From JAVBTR01 sp031556065 (lineage in GTDB: Bacteria > Bacillota > Clostridia > Christensenellales > Aristaeellaceae): DNA of 64,000 nt. The position numbers were made by a program, and so were the translations under genes. Where the stretch lies: positions 12,569-76,568 of the forward strand of contig JAVBTR010000084.1 in NCBI GenBank assembly GCA_031556065.1, written 5' to 3'. The notes beneath the pieces are model-generated. The model was not told the DNA's origin. It saw only the letters and a list, made by a program, of their open reading frames with translations, and did no database searches. Shown in pieces: positions 50,944 through 59,273 of this stretch (the first letter of the stretch is position 1; every line of letters begins with the position of its first letter).

Positions 50944-52314
50944 GTGTTTGGATCTCATATGTTTCCCGGCGGTGTACACCCAAAGGAAGGCATCAACGGC
51001 AAAGCGGTAACGGCACCGTTACCCATTGTTCAGTTGGATGCGCCTTCCCGTGTGGTGATACCTATGAGCGAGCATATTGGCGCACCAGCCAAGTGCATTG
51101 TCAAAAAAGGCGATCGGGTGTTGATGGGGCAGGTGATCGGGGAAGCGCAGGGTGATGTCAGCGCGCCTGTGCATTCTAGCGTATCGGGCGTTGTGGTGTC
51201 TGTTGGCCAATGTTTATTGCCTAATGGTCAATTGTCCCAGGCAGTGATCATCGACAACGATTTTAAAGATGAATTCGTTTCGCTGCCTGTTTGCAACGCA
51301 CCTTTCAATTTAACCCAAGACGAGTTGGGGAAATACGTACGCCAGGCGGGTATTGTTGGGCTTGGCGGTGCAACCTTTCCAACGGCAGTTAAGCTTTCAC
51401 CTCCTCCCACACTGAAGGTCGATACGCTGATCATCAATGGTGCGGAGTGCGAACCCTACCTGTCCGCCGATCACCGTCTCATGCTGGAGGATGCTGCCCA
51501 TATCATTTCGGGCATTGAATTCGTTTTAAGCGCAATGAAGCTTGAAAAGGCTGTTATCGGCGTTGAAAACAATAAAATGGATGCCATCGCCGTATTGCGT
51601 AGCGCCATTCAAACAGAAAAAATCATCGTTAAAGAGCTGCCGGTTCATTACCCTCAGGGCGGTGAAAAACAGCTTATCTACGCGCTGACTAAAAAACGCG
51701 TTCCAAATGGCTCTTTGCCGGCTTCTGTTGGCATGGTAGTGTGTAACGTAGGCACGGTAGCGGCCATTTCCCATGCCCTTTTGGAAGGGAAGCCCTTATA
51801 CGAAAGGATCGTAACGGTTGGCGGCGCTTTTGAAAAGCCCGGTAACTTCCGTGTGCGTATCGGCACCCCTGTTGAAAGGCTGATCGAAGCTGCAGGCGGC
51901 ATGAAAAAGAACGCCAAGCAGCTGATCTATGGCGGTCCCATGATGGGCGCGGCTATTTCCCGCGGGGATATTCCGGTGATTAAAGGCTGCTCAGGTCTAC
52001 TTGCACTTGAACAGCGCTGCATGGAAAAGCACGAAAGCGCCTGCATCCGCTGCGGCCGCTGTATTCAGGCTTGTCCTATGCAACTGGTGCCCACATTGAT
52101 CGATCAGCACATGCGGGTGGATGATTATCAAAGCGCTAAAAAATTGGGCGCCCTGAACTGCCTTGAATGCGGCGCTTGTACCTATGTTTGCCCTGCCAAG
52201 CGCAGCCTGACCCAGAGCTGCCGGGTTGCCAAGCGTATGATTATGGACCAGGCTGCCAAGGAAAAGGTTCGCGCAGAAAAAGAAATGCAAGAGAAAAAGG
52301 AAAAGGAGGGATAA
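50944..52314 (+). CDS. rnfC: Rnf complex subunit RnfC
   Basis: A 456-residue peripheral subunit that exchanges electrons with NAD. The N-terminal FPGGVHPKE motif, a flavin/NADH-binding Rossmann region (GLGGATFPTAVKL; GAECEPYLSADHRL) and two ferredoxin motifs, CIRCGRCIQACP (about 366) and CLECGACTYVCP (about 406), are clear. The C-terminus is Lys/Glu-rich. The frame is open back to 50851, but GTG at 50944 (or TTG at 50938), with GGGAGG upstream, gives the right N-terminus. Confidence 0.93.
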   Translation: MFGSHMFPGGVHPKEGINGKAVTAPLPIVQLDAPSRVVIPMSEHIGAPAKCIVKKGDRVLMGQVIGEAQGDVSAPVHSSVSGVVVSVGQCLLPNGQLSQAVIIDNDFKDEFVSLPVCNAPFNLTQDELGKYVRQAGIVGLGGATFPTAVKLSPPPTLKVDTLIINGAECEPYLSADHRLMLEDAAHIISGIEFVLSAMKLEKAVIGVENNKMDAIAVLRSAIQTEKIIVKELPVHYPQGGEKQLIYALTKKRVPNGSLPASVGMVVCNVGTVAAISHALLEGKPLYERIVTVGGAFEKPGNFRVRIGTPVERLIEAAGGMKKNAKQLIYGGPMMGAAISRGDIPVIKGCSGLLALEQRCMEKHESACIRCGRCIQACPMQLVPTLIDQHMRVDDYQSAKKLGALNCLECGACTYVCPAKRSLTQSCRVAKRMIMDQAAKEKVRAEKEMQEKKEKEG

Positions 52315-52317
52315 GCC

Positions 52318-53328
52318 ATGCAAAGGAAGTTGCAAGTATCCTCGTCGCCCCATATCCGAGATAACAGCTCAACGAAAAGTGTCATGCGTGATGTTTGCAT
52401 TGCTTTGGCTCCTGCCGGCATTGCTGGCATCTATTTCTTCGGCTTAAACGCTTTGAGTTTAATTATCGTAACGGTTTTAAGCGCTGTTATTGCGGAATTG
52501 GCTTACCAAAAGGCCACCCACCAAAAGGTAACGGTTAACGATTTAAGCGCTGTGGTAACCGGCTTGCTGGTTGCTTACAATCTGCCAGCCAATGCGCCAG
52601 CGTGGGTAGGCATCGCCGGTGCGGCCATTGCCATTGTGCTGATCAAACAGCTTTTCGGCGGCTTGGGCGCTAATTTCATGAACCCCGCGTTGGCAGCTAG
52701 GGCGATCCTGTTTGTCAGCTTCGCTTCTATTATGAGCAAGTACCCTGTCCCTGCTTTAAACGCCATTACCAATGGGGTGGACGCGATTGCTTCCGCTACA
52801 CCGCTGGCTTCCATGGCCAAGAGCTCTTTGCCCCAAATCTTGGGGGTTGCCCAAAGCGTTGCCGAAGAAGCTGCCCAATTGCCCGCTATGGCCAATTTGT
52901 GGGATTTGTTCATCGGCAATGTGCCTGGTGTATTGGGGGAAACTTCCAAGCTGGCTATTATGATCGGTGGTGTTTATCTTCTGGCCCGGGGCGTCATCGA
53001 TTGGCGTATCCCTTTTACTTTTATTGCTACGGTATTTGTCTGCTACCTGATTAAAGATGGAGCGAATATAGCCCTTTACCAGATTCTTTCCGGCGGGTTG
53101 TTTCTGGGTGCCTTTTTTATGGCTACCGATTATGCCACGTCGCCCATTACTGGCACGGGTAAAATTATCATGGGTATCGGCTGCGGCCTGTTCCTTTTTG
53201 TGATTCGCGCATTTGCGGCCTATCCGGAAGGGTGCTCCTTCGCGATTCTGTTCATGAACGTAGCCACACCTTTGATCGATAAAATGACCTTGCCTCATTC
53301 TTTCGGGGAGGTGAAAAAACATGCCTGA
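52318..53328 (+). CDS. rnfD: Rnf complex subunit RnfD
   Basis: A 336-residue integral membrane subunit with several helices. The covalent FMN site is recognisable in VDAIASATPLA (Thr at about 161), a variant of the S-G-A-T motif in which Ala replaces Gly. DYATSPITGTGKI in the C-terminal part is also conserved. It is followed without space by rnfE (8-nt overlap); the usual rnfG gene that stands between them is missing. Confidence 0.92.
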   Translation: MQRKLQVSSSPHIRDNSSTKSVMRDVCIALAPAGIAGIYFFGLNALSLIIVTVLSAVIAELAYQKATHQKVTVNDLSAVVTGLLVAYNLPANAPAWVGIAGAAIAIVLIKQLFGGLGANFMNPALAARAILFVSFASIMSKYPVPALNAITNGVDAIASATPLASMAKSSLPQILGVAQSVAEEAAQLPAMANLWDLFIGNVPGVLGETSKLAIMIGGVYLLARGVIDWRIPFTFIATVFVCYLIKDGANIALYQILSGGLFLGAFFMATDYATSPITGTGKIIMGIGCGLFLFVIRAFAAYPEGCSFAILFMNVATPLIDKMTLPHSFGEVKKHA

Positions 53329-53965
53329 TCAAAAGCAACCGGGCTTGTTCAAAACATTCTTCAATGGTATTTTACCCGAGAACCCCACTTTCAGGCTGGT
53401 TCTTGGCATGTGTCCTACTTTGGCCGTTACAACAGCCGCCTCTCAGGGGGTCAGCATGGGGCTGGCCACCACAGCTGTGCTGGTATGCTCTAACCTGTTT
53501 ATTTCGCTTTTGCGCAATATTATTCCGGAAAAGGTCCGCATTCCTTCGTTTATCGTGGTTATTGCTTCCTTCGTTACCATCGTGGAAATGCTGATCAAAG
53601 CCTTCTTGCCGGAGCTTAACGATTCCTTGGGCATCTATATTCCCTTGATCGTTGTGAACTGCATTATCTTCGCCAGGGCAGAATCCTACGCATTTAAAAA
53701 TCCTCCCATACATTCTATGATGGACGGTCTGGGAATGGGCCTTGGTTTTACCGGTGCCATTACCATTCTGGCTGCCCTTCGAGAAGTTTTAAGCAAGGGC
53801 TCTGTGTTCGGTATCGCCATTATGCCTGATTCTTTCCCCAACATTGAAATCATCGGCAGAGCGCCGGGGGGGTTTATTATGCTTGGCTTGTTATTGGCAA
53901 CGGTTAATGCCATTACCAAGTACATTGAAAAGCGCAAGCAGACGAAGGAGGAGGAATTGGCATGA
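53321..53965 (+). CDS. rnfE: Rnf complex subunit RnfE
   Basis: A 214-residue membrane protein homologous to RnfE/NqrD: six helices, ENPTFRLVLGMCPTLAVT near the start (with the conserved Cys that helps bind the intramembrane iron-sulfur centre), ITLMxxx-like IPLIVVNCIIFARAE in the middle (the second Cys). Overlaps rnfD by 8 nt and rnfA by 4 nt, which shows a compact operon with no room for another gene. Confidence 0.92.
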   Translation: MPDQKQPGLFKTFFNGILPENPTFRLVLGMCPTLAVTTAASQGVSMGLATTAVLVCSNLFISLLRNIIPEKVRIPSFIVVIASFVTIVEMLIKAFLPELNDSLGIYIPLIVVNCIIFARAESYAFKNPPIHSMMDGLGMGLGFTGAITILAALREVLSKGSVFGIAIMPDSFPNIEIIGRAPGGFIMLGLLLATVNAITKYIEKRKQTKEEELA

Positions 53966-54537
53966 GCAGCTTATTACTGATTATTATCGGCTCGGTGCTG
54001 GTGAATAACTTTGTTATGAGCCAATTCTTGGGCATTTGCCCGTTCCTTGGGGTTTCCAAAAAGATCGAAACCGCCTTTGGCATGGGCATGGCCGTTACCT
54101 TCGTTATGGCCCTTGCCAGTTTCTTTACCTGGATCATTCAGTTTTATGTATTGGTGCCTCTCCACTTGGAATACATGCAGACAATCTTCTTTATCTTGGT
54201 TATTGCGGTGCTGGTGCAGGTGGTTGAAATGGCGCTTAAAAAGCTGAGCTTCTCGCTTTACCAGGCCTTGGGCGTATACCTGCCCCTGATCACCACAAAC
54301 TGCGCTGTACTGGGTGTAACTATTTTAAACATGGACAAAGGCTATAATTTGCTGGAATCTGTTGTAAACGGAACGGCTGCTGCCCTTGGATTTACGCTTT
54401 CCATCGTTTTGTTCGCGGGTATCCGCGAACGGCTGGCACTGAACAAGATGCCCAAATGGATGGATGGTTTCCCTGGCGCGCTGATTACCGCAGGCATTAT
54501 GGCCATTAGCTTTATGGGCTTTTCGGGCCTGATTTAA
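53962..54537 (+). CDS. rnfA: Rnf complex subunit RnfA
   Basis: A 191-residue membrane protein (RnfA/NqrE type), inverted-topology partner of RnfE. It opens VNNFVMSQFLGICPFLGVSKK, with the Cys of the intramembrane iron-sulfur centre, and has ITTNCAVLGVTI with the second Cys. The order after rnfE and before rnfB is standard. Confidence 0.94.
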   Translation: MSSLLLIIIGSVLVNNFVMSQFLGICPFLGVSKKIETAFGMGMAVTFVMALASFFTWIIQFYVLVPLHLEYMQTIFFILVIAVLVQVVEMALKKLSFSLYQALGVYLPLITTNCAVLGVTILNMDKGYNLLESVVNGTAAALGFTLSIVLFAGIRERLALNKMPKWMDGFPGALITAGIMAISFMGFSGLI

Positions 54538-54551
54538 AAGGGGGAGAGCAG

Positions 54552-55613
54552 ATGGAAATTTTGATTGCTGCCCTTGCGTTAGGCGGCCTCAGCCTGGTTT
54601 TCGGTGTGATTTTAACCGTCACTTCCAAAGTCTTTGAAGTGCCTTCCGATCCTCAAAAAGATGCTATTCGTGAAGCTTTGCCTGGTGCCAATTGCGGCGC
54701 CTGCGGTTTCCCTGGATGCGATGGTTTAGCAGACGCTATTGCTCAAGGCAAAGCGGAACCTGACGCCTGCCCAGTTGGAGGCGATAATGTAGGCAGCATC
54801 ATCGCCGGGATCATGGGTATGGAGATTGATCCTAACGCGCCAAAGATTGTAGCCAAGGTGCTTTGCCAGGGAGATAGCGACCGCTGCAAGGCCAAGTTCC
54901 AGTATGAAGGTATCCACGATTGTGTAGCGGCCAGCCTGGTGTCCGATGGTAATAAATCCTGCCGTTATGCCTGCCTTGGGCTAGGCACCTGCCAACGGGC
55001 TTGCCCTTTTGACGCTATCGTGATCGACGAGCATAAAAAAATTGCCGTTGTGGATCCCGATAAATGCAAAAGCTGCGGCAAGTGCGTTGAGGCATGCCCC
55101 AAGCATGTACTGAGGATGCAACCTGCTCAATTGCCAGTAAGGCTTTTATGCCGTGCGGCAGATGAAGGCAAGCTGGTAAGCGATAACTGCCGTGTAGGCT
55201 GTGTTGGATGCGAAATTTGCGCCAACCAGTGCAAATTCGGCGCTATTACCATCGTTAACCACCTGCCCCAGTTCGATATGACTAAGTGCACCGGCTGTAT
55301 GATGTGCGCTGAGGTATGCCCCACCTCCGCCATTGAAGGGGACTTCGACAACCGTAAGATTGCCTCCATCCAAACGGACGAATGTATCGGCTGTGGTATT
55401 TGCAAAAAGACTTGCCAGTTTGAGGCCATCGCCGGGGAACGGAAGACGCCTCACATGGTAACAGAAGCTTGCACCGGCTGTAGCCAATGTGCCGCCAAGT
55501 GCCCGAAAAAATGCATTTCCATGAATATAAGGGATCATGTGCGGGATGAAAACGCCAAAGTTGGCACCACGGTAGTGGAAGCTGCCATTCCCGCAAAGAA
55601 CGTGGAACAGTAA
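54552..55613 (+). CDS. rnfB: Rnf complex subunit RnfB
   Basis: A 353-residue subunit that accepts electrons from reduced ferredoxin. One membrane helix (about 3-23) is followed by the [4Fe-4S] domain CGACGFPGC (about 47-55) and about six ferredoxin-like cysteine motifs (CLGLGTCQRACP; CKSCGKCVEACP; CVGCEICANQC; CTGCMMCAEVCP; CIGCGICKKTC; CTGCSQCAAKCP). The large number of clusters resembles the multi-cluster RnfB of acetogenic Clostridia. Last gene of the operon. Confidence 0.93.
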   Translation: MEILIAALALGGLSLVFGVILTVTSKVFEVPSDPQKDAIREALPGANCGACGFPGCDGLADAIAQGKAEPDACPVGGDNVGSIIAGIMGMEIDPNAPKIVAKVLCQGDSDRCKAKFQYEGIHDCVAASLVSDGNKSCRYACLGLGTCQRACPFDAIVIDEHKKIAVVDPDKCKSCGKCVEACPKHVLRMQPAQLPVRLLCRAADEGKLVSDNCRVGCVGCEICANQCKFGAITIVNHLPQFDMTKCTGCMMCAEVCPTSAIEGDFDNRKIASIQTDECIGCGICKKTCQFEAIAGERKTPHMVTEACTGCSQCAAKCPKKCISMNIRDHVRDENAKVGTTVVEAAIPAKNVEQ

Positions 55614-55634
55614 AAATTAACATTTTTTTCATAC

Positions 55635-55675
55635 ACCCCGAAGACAGGCATCTACCTTGTCCTCGGGGTATTTCA
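55635..55675 (+). terminator. Terminator of the rnf operon
   Basis: A long imperfect stem, ACCCCGA (55635-55641) with TCGGGGT (55663-55669) extended inward by GACA/TGTC and other pairs, then ATTTC. It starts 20 nt after the rnfB stop. Confidence 0.65.
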
Positions 55676-55728
55676 TTAAATTTTTTGAACGAGAATCTAT
55701 AAAAAGAAGTGCGAAAGTATTAAAAGTG

Positions 55729-55737
55729 TGTTATAAT
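55729..55737 (+). promoter_or_regulatory. Promoter of the maf-mreBCD operon
   Basis: An extended -10 (TG, T, TATAAT; core 55732-55737), about 50 nt before maf. The -35 region is unremarkable. The seven following genes are nearly contiguous and may all depend on it. Confidence 0.5.
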
Positions 55738-55786
55738 GATTGCCAATGCTTATTAAACGAAGGGCAGTGATAATTCCTTGGCAGTC

Positions 55787-56359
55787 ATGCAAAAGCTGGT
55801 TTTGGCCTCTCAATCGCCCCGGAGGCAAGCATTGATGGAAATGTGCGGCATCCCTTTTGAAATCTGTGTTTTAGATACCGATGAATTTTGCCAGGGTATG
55901 CCTCAAGAGCGGGTTATGGAGCTGGCGAAACGAAAGGCTTTGGCAGTACAAGCCCTGCTGCCGGATCGGGCAATTTTGGCGGCAGATACATTGGTTTATG
56001 CTAAAAACCAGGTTTTGGGAAAACCTACCAATGAAGCCCATGCTATACAGATGCTAAAAATCTTAAGCGGCGAAACGCACCATGTGTTTACTGGTGTATG
56101 CCTTTTAGACGCTACTACAGGCACTGAAATCATCCGTTACGATCAAACCTCTGTACGGTTTTCCACGATGGACGATGAAACCATCCGGCAATATGTTTTA
56201 ACCGGCGAACCCATGGACAAGGCAGGCGCCTATGCCCTTCAAGGCCGTGCCACCATGTTTGTTGAAAACATTGACGGAAGCTACTCCAATGTGATCGGGC
56301 TTCCAATGGCCCTGGTACGGCAAATGCTTAAGCAATTGCCCAATTACGCAATGTTGTAA
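55787..56359 (+). CDS. maf: Maf family nucleotide pyrophosphatase
   Basis: A 190-residue Maf protein, a house-cleaning pyrophosphatase for (modified) nucleoside triphosphates. The opening LVLASQSPRRQAL, the ILAADTLV segment with the catalytic Asp and the GAYALQGRATMFVENIDGSYSNVIGLP segment are diagnostic. A TTG start nine bases upstream (55778) is possible; neither has a strong ribosome binding site. First gene of the mre region, as in many Firmicutes. Confidence 0.9.
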   Translation: MQKLVLASQSPRRQALMEMCGIPFEICVLDTDEFCQGMPQERVMELAKRKALAVQALLPDRAILAADTLVYAKNQVLGKPTNEAHAIQMLKILSGETHHVFTGVCLLDATTGTEIIRYDQTSVRFSTMDDETIRQYVLTGEPMDKAGAYALQGRATMFVENIDGSYSNVIGLPMALVRQMLKQLPNYAML

Positions 56360-56379
56360 TGAATGGATGGGATTGATAA

Positions 56380-57417
56380 ATGGCGCTGTTTGTCGCACCT
56401 GAAATCGGAATTGACCTGGGCACATCCAATACCTTGGTGTATGTTAAAGGCGAGGGCATCGCGGTAAGCGAGCCTAGTGTTTTGCTGATTGAAGCCAATA
56501 ACAAGCGCAGCGTAAAAGCCATTGGCGACGATGCCCAGCTTCTTTTAGGGCGGACAGGCCAGGATGTGGTCGTGATCAGGCCTTTGAATGAAGGGGTTAT
56601 TTCCGATTTCGAAATGACAGCCAACATGATAAGAAGCTTTATCCGCCGGGCTATCGGCAGTTCTTACCTGGTGGGCCCCAGGGTACTTTTAACGGTTCCC
56701 TGCAATATTACGCCCATTGAACGCCGTGCCGTGGTGGAAGCCACCCAGGCCGCAGGCGGGCGCCGTAATCAGGTGTATTTAATCGAAAAACCCTTTGCCG
56801 CGGCCATTGGTTCAGGCCTACCGGTATATGATGCTGTTGGCAGCATGGTAGTGGATGTAGGCGGGGGAACCACCGATATCGCGGTTGTTTCCTTAGGCGG
56901 CATTGTGCTGCATCAATCCATTCGTGTAGGCGGCATTAAAATGGATGAAGCCATTATCAACTACATCAAGCACGAGTTTAACATTGTTATTGGCGATAAA
57001 ACAGCCGAGGATGTAAAATTGGACCTTGGTTCCGCGGTGCTTTTTAACGAGGAGCGCCGGGTCAAAGTCCGGGGCCGTGATGTGGTTACCAATCTTCCCC
57101 AAACCACCGAGCTTACCTCTACCCAGATTTACGAAGCGCTCCACGAACCTTGTCTGGCCATTTTGGAATGTATTAAAAAGGTGTTTGAAAGAACGCCTCC
57201 GGAATTGGCAGCCGATATCATGCGTAACGGCATCCACTTAACAGGCGGCGGCTCTATGCTTTTCGGACTGGATCAGTTTATCGCCAACGAAATCAACATT
57301 CCGGTGCTGTTGGCAAAAGAACCTTTGGAGTCCGCAGTACTGGGTCTTGGCTACCTGACAGAAAATCCGGAGCTGCTTATGCGTATTAGCCGAAACGGAC
57401 TGTTGAACAACCAATAA
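56380..57417 (+). CDS. mreB: Rod-shape determining protein MreB
   Basis: A 345-residue actin-like protein. Phosphate 1 motif IGIDLGTSNTLVYVKGEGI (10-28), phosphate 2 VVDVGGGTTDIAVVSLGG (about 157-174) and the adenosine motif LTGGGSMLFGL are all visible. It forms membrane-associated filaments that organise lateral wall synthesis with MreC, MreD, RodA and PBP2, all encoded downstream. Confidence 0.95.
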   Translation: MALFVAPEIGIDLGTSNTLVYVKGEGIAVSEPSVLLIEANNKRSVKAIGDDAQLLLGRTGQDVVVIRPLNEGVISDFEMTANMIRSFIRRAIGSSYLVGPRVLLTVPCNITPIERRAVVEATQAAGGRRNQVYLIEKPFAAAIGSGLPVYDAVGSMVVDVGGGTTDIAVVSLGGIVLHQSIRVGGIKMDEAIINYIKHEFNIVIGDKTAEDVKLDLGSAVLFNEERRVKVRGRDVVTNLPQTTELTSTQIYEALHEPCLAILECIKKVFERTPPELAADIMRNGIHLTGGGSMLFGLDQFIANEINIPVLLAKEPLESAVLGLGYLTENPELLMRISRNGLLNNQ

Positions 57418-57442
57418 TCTTTTTCTTGGAGGAAACCTTTTC

Positions 57443-58699
57443 ATGGCATTGCGAAAAAGAAAAACCACAAGCGAAGAGAAAACCCCGAAAGAAAAAAAAG
57501 AACGCCGGGAGGTAAACCCCAACCTGGTTAAATATGGTAAGCGGCTTATTGGCGTTTTGTTTACGTTGGTTTTGGTGGCCATGCTGTTTGCGCGTATCAT
57601 GCCCGAAACAGATGTGCTGAAAACACCTGAAAACGGTATAACCCAAGCAGTAACCCCTATCCAAAACGCTTTTGCTAATGTCACGGATGTAGTGGTTTCC
57701 TATTTACGCAAGCTGAAGCTTCGCGCGAACCTGGAAATCGAATACAACAAGCTTAAATCTGAATACGATCAGCTGGTCTACCAGGCCATGCTGGCAGATG
57801 AACTGCAAAACACATTATCAGTTTACCAAAACCTGGTGGGGGAAATGTCTTTAAACGAGAGCATGCAGCCCATTATGGCCACAGTGATTGGACAGGACGA
57901 AGGCAATTACACCGCCAGTATTACCATTAACAAAGGTTCACGGGATGGAATAGAGGATTACATGGCCGTTACCCTAAATGGTGCCCTAGTAGGCTACACC
58001 TATGGCACCACAGAAACCAAATCCCAGGTTAAGGCTATTATAGATACTAATGCAAGTATTCCGGCACTGATTCAAAGCACCAGGGATCAGGGAACTGTAC
58101 GCGGCACATTGGGTATTGACGGCAAGCACATGTGCCGCATGTATCACGCAGACGAATATATTCCGAGGCCAGGGGATCAAGTCGTTACTTCCGGGTTTGA
58201 TATGCCTTTCCCCAAGGGAATCCCTATTGGCATCGTGCGGGAAAGTACCCGCGGTATGGAATCCAACAAGCAATATATCGTAGTAGAACCTTTGGTGGAT
58301 TTTACGCATTTGGAATACGTAATCGTCTACCGCTATCAGCCCACCCCGGAATTGCTACAAGGTGGTACGTCGGTTGTCGGTTCCATTGATTATGTTCCTC
58401 TGGATACGCCCCGCCCTATTCCCACCATCCAAGTAGGGGCAGCTTCTATCTTGGGGGCGGCCACCCCAACACCAGGGCCAGGCGAAGAGGAGACCGGTAC
58501 AGAAGAAACCACCGTTGCTCCTTCCGAAAACCTTACCCCAACACCCCAGGTGATCACCACCCCAGACACCAGCAATAATCTTTCCTACAACGATCCTAAT
58601 GCGTCTCCCACCCCTGTTCCCGAACCCACAGCAACGCCCACACCAACTCCCACACAGGCAATTACCATTGATGACCTGACCTTGGAGGAAGACAATTAA
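57443..58699 (+). CDS. mreC: Rod-shape determining protein MreC
   Basis: A 418-residue protein with a basic cytosolic start (1-35, Lys/Arg/Glu), one membrane helix (about 38-55), a coiled-coil (about 80-120) and the beta-rich MreC domain (about 120-300, ITINKGSRDGIEDYMAV; VVTSGFDMPFPKGIPIG). It is longer than most MreC: after about residue 315 comes a Thr/Pro/Glu-rich tail of about 100 residues, probably disordered and outside the cell. Confidence 0.9.
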   Translation: MALRKRKTTSEEKTPKEKKERREVNPNLVKYGKRLIGVLFTLVLVAMLFARIMPETDVLKTPENGITQAVTPIQNAFANVTDVVVSYLRKLKLRANLEIEYNKLKSEYDQLVYQAMLADELQNTLSVYQNLVGEMSLNESMQPIMATVIGQDEGNYTASITINKGSRDGIEDYMAVTLNGALVGYTYGTTETKSQVKAIIDTNASIPALIQSTRDQGTVRGTLGIDGKHMCRMYHADEYIPRPGDQVVTSGFDMPFPKGIPIGIVRESTRGMESNKQYIVVEPLVDFTHLEYVIVYRYQPTPELLQGGTSVVGSIDYVPLDTPRPIPTIQVGAASILGAATPTPGPGEEETGTEETTVAPSENLTPTPQVITTPDTSNNLSYNDPNASPTPVPEPTATPTPTPTQAITIDDLTLEEDN

Positions 58700-58702
58700 G
58701 CG

Positions 58703-59248
58703 ATGCGAAAGATTATACTAACAGCTTTTTTCACCCTTTTGTTTTACTTGATTCAAGTATGCATTATGCCCTTGCTGCCCATGTTCAATATAACAGGTAA
58801 TATTCTTCTTGCCTTCATTGCTGTGGTTGCCATTACCTATAGTCCGTTTTTCGCGTATATCGCAGGAGGAATTGCGGGTATATTGCTGGAAATCATGCTG
58901 TCGCCTTTCGATTTCTTAAACCTGGTCATCTACCCCGTTCTGGCATTGCTGGGGGCGTATGCCTTTGCAGATAAAACTGAACACAGGCTGGAACGGGATA
59001 GAAGCCTAGGTAAAAAGGGTGAAAATACATCGCCCTATATCCGTATCCCTGCTTGCGCGGCCATGATGGCTTTGATTAAAGAGATCGTTAGCCGTATGTA
59101 TGTGTATTTATCTGGTGAAAGCATTGTGTTTCTGCATTTTACAAGGGCGCTGGCTGCGGTTTTTTATACCACCCTTTTGGCGCTGATCATTATGCTTCCG
59201 GTACGTTTTATATTGGGGATCCGCTTGCGGAAAACCGCCCATTCCTAA
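58703..59248 (+). CDS. mreD: Rod-shape determining protein MreD
   Basis: A 181-residue, very hydrophobic protein with about five membrane helices (IILTAFFTLLFYLIQ; LLAFIAVVAITY; FAYIAGGIAGILLEIML; LVIYPVLALLGAYAFA; LAAVFYTTLLALIIML). The family is poorly conserved; identity rests on topology, size and position between mreC and the class B PBP gene. Confidence 0.88.
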   Translation: MRKIILTAFFTLLFYLIQVCIMPLLPMFNITGNILLAFIAVVAITYSPFFAYIAGGIAGILLEIMLSPFDFLNLVIYPVLALLGAYAFADKTEHRLERDRSLGKKGENTSPYIRIPACAAMMALIKEIVSRMYVYLSGESIVFLHFTRALAAVFYTTLLALIIMLPVRFILGIRLRKTAHS

Positions 59249-59273
59249 GCTTTTGAAAGGAGCATAAAAGCCT

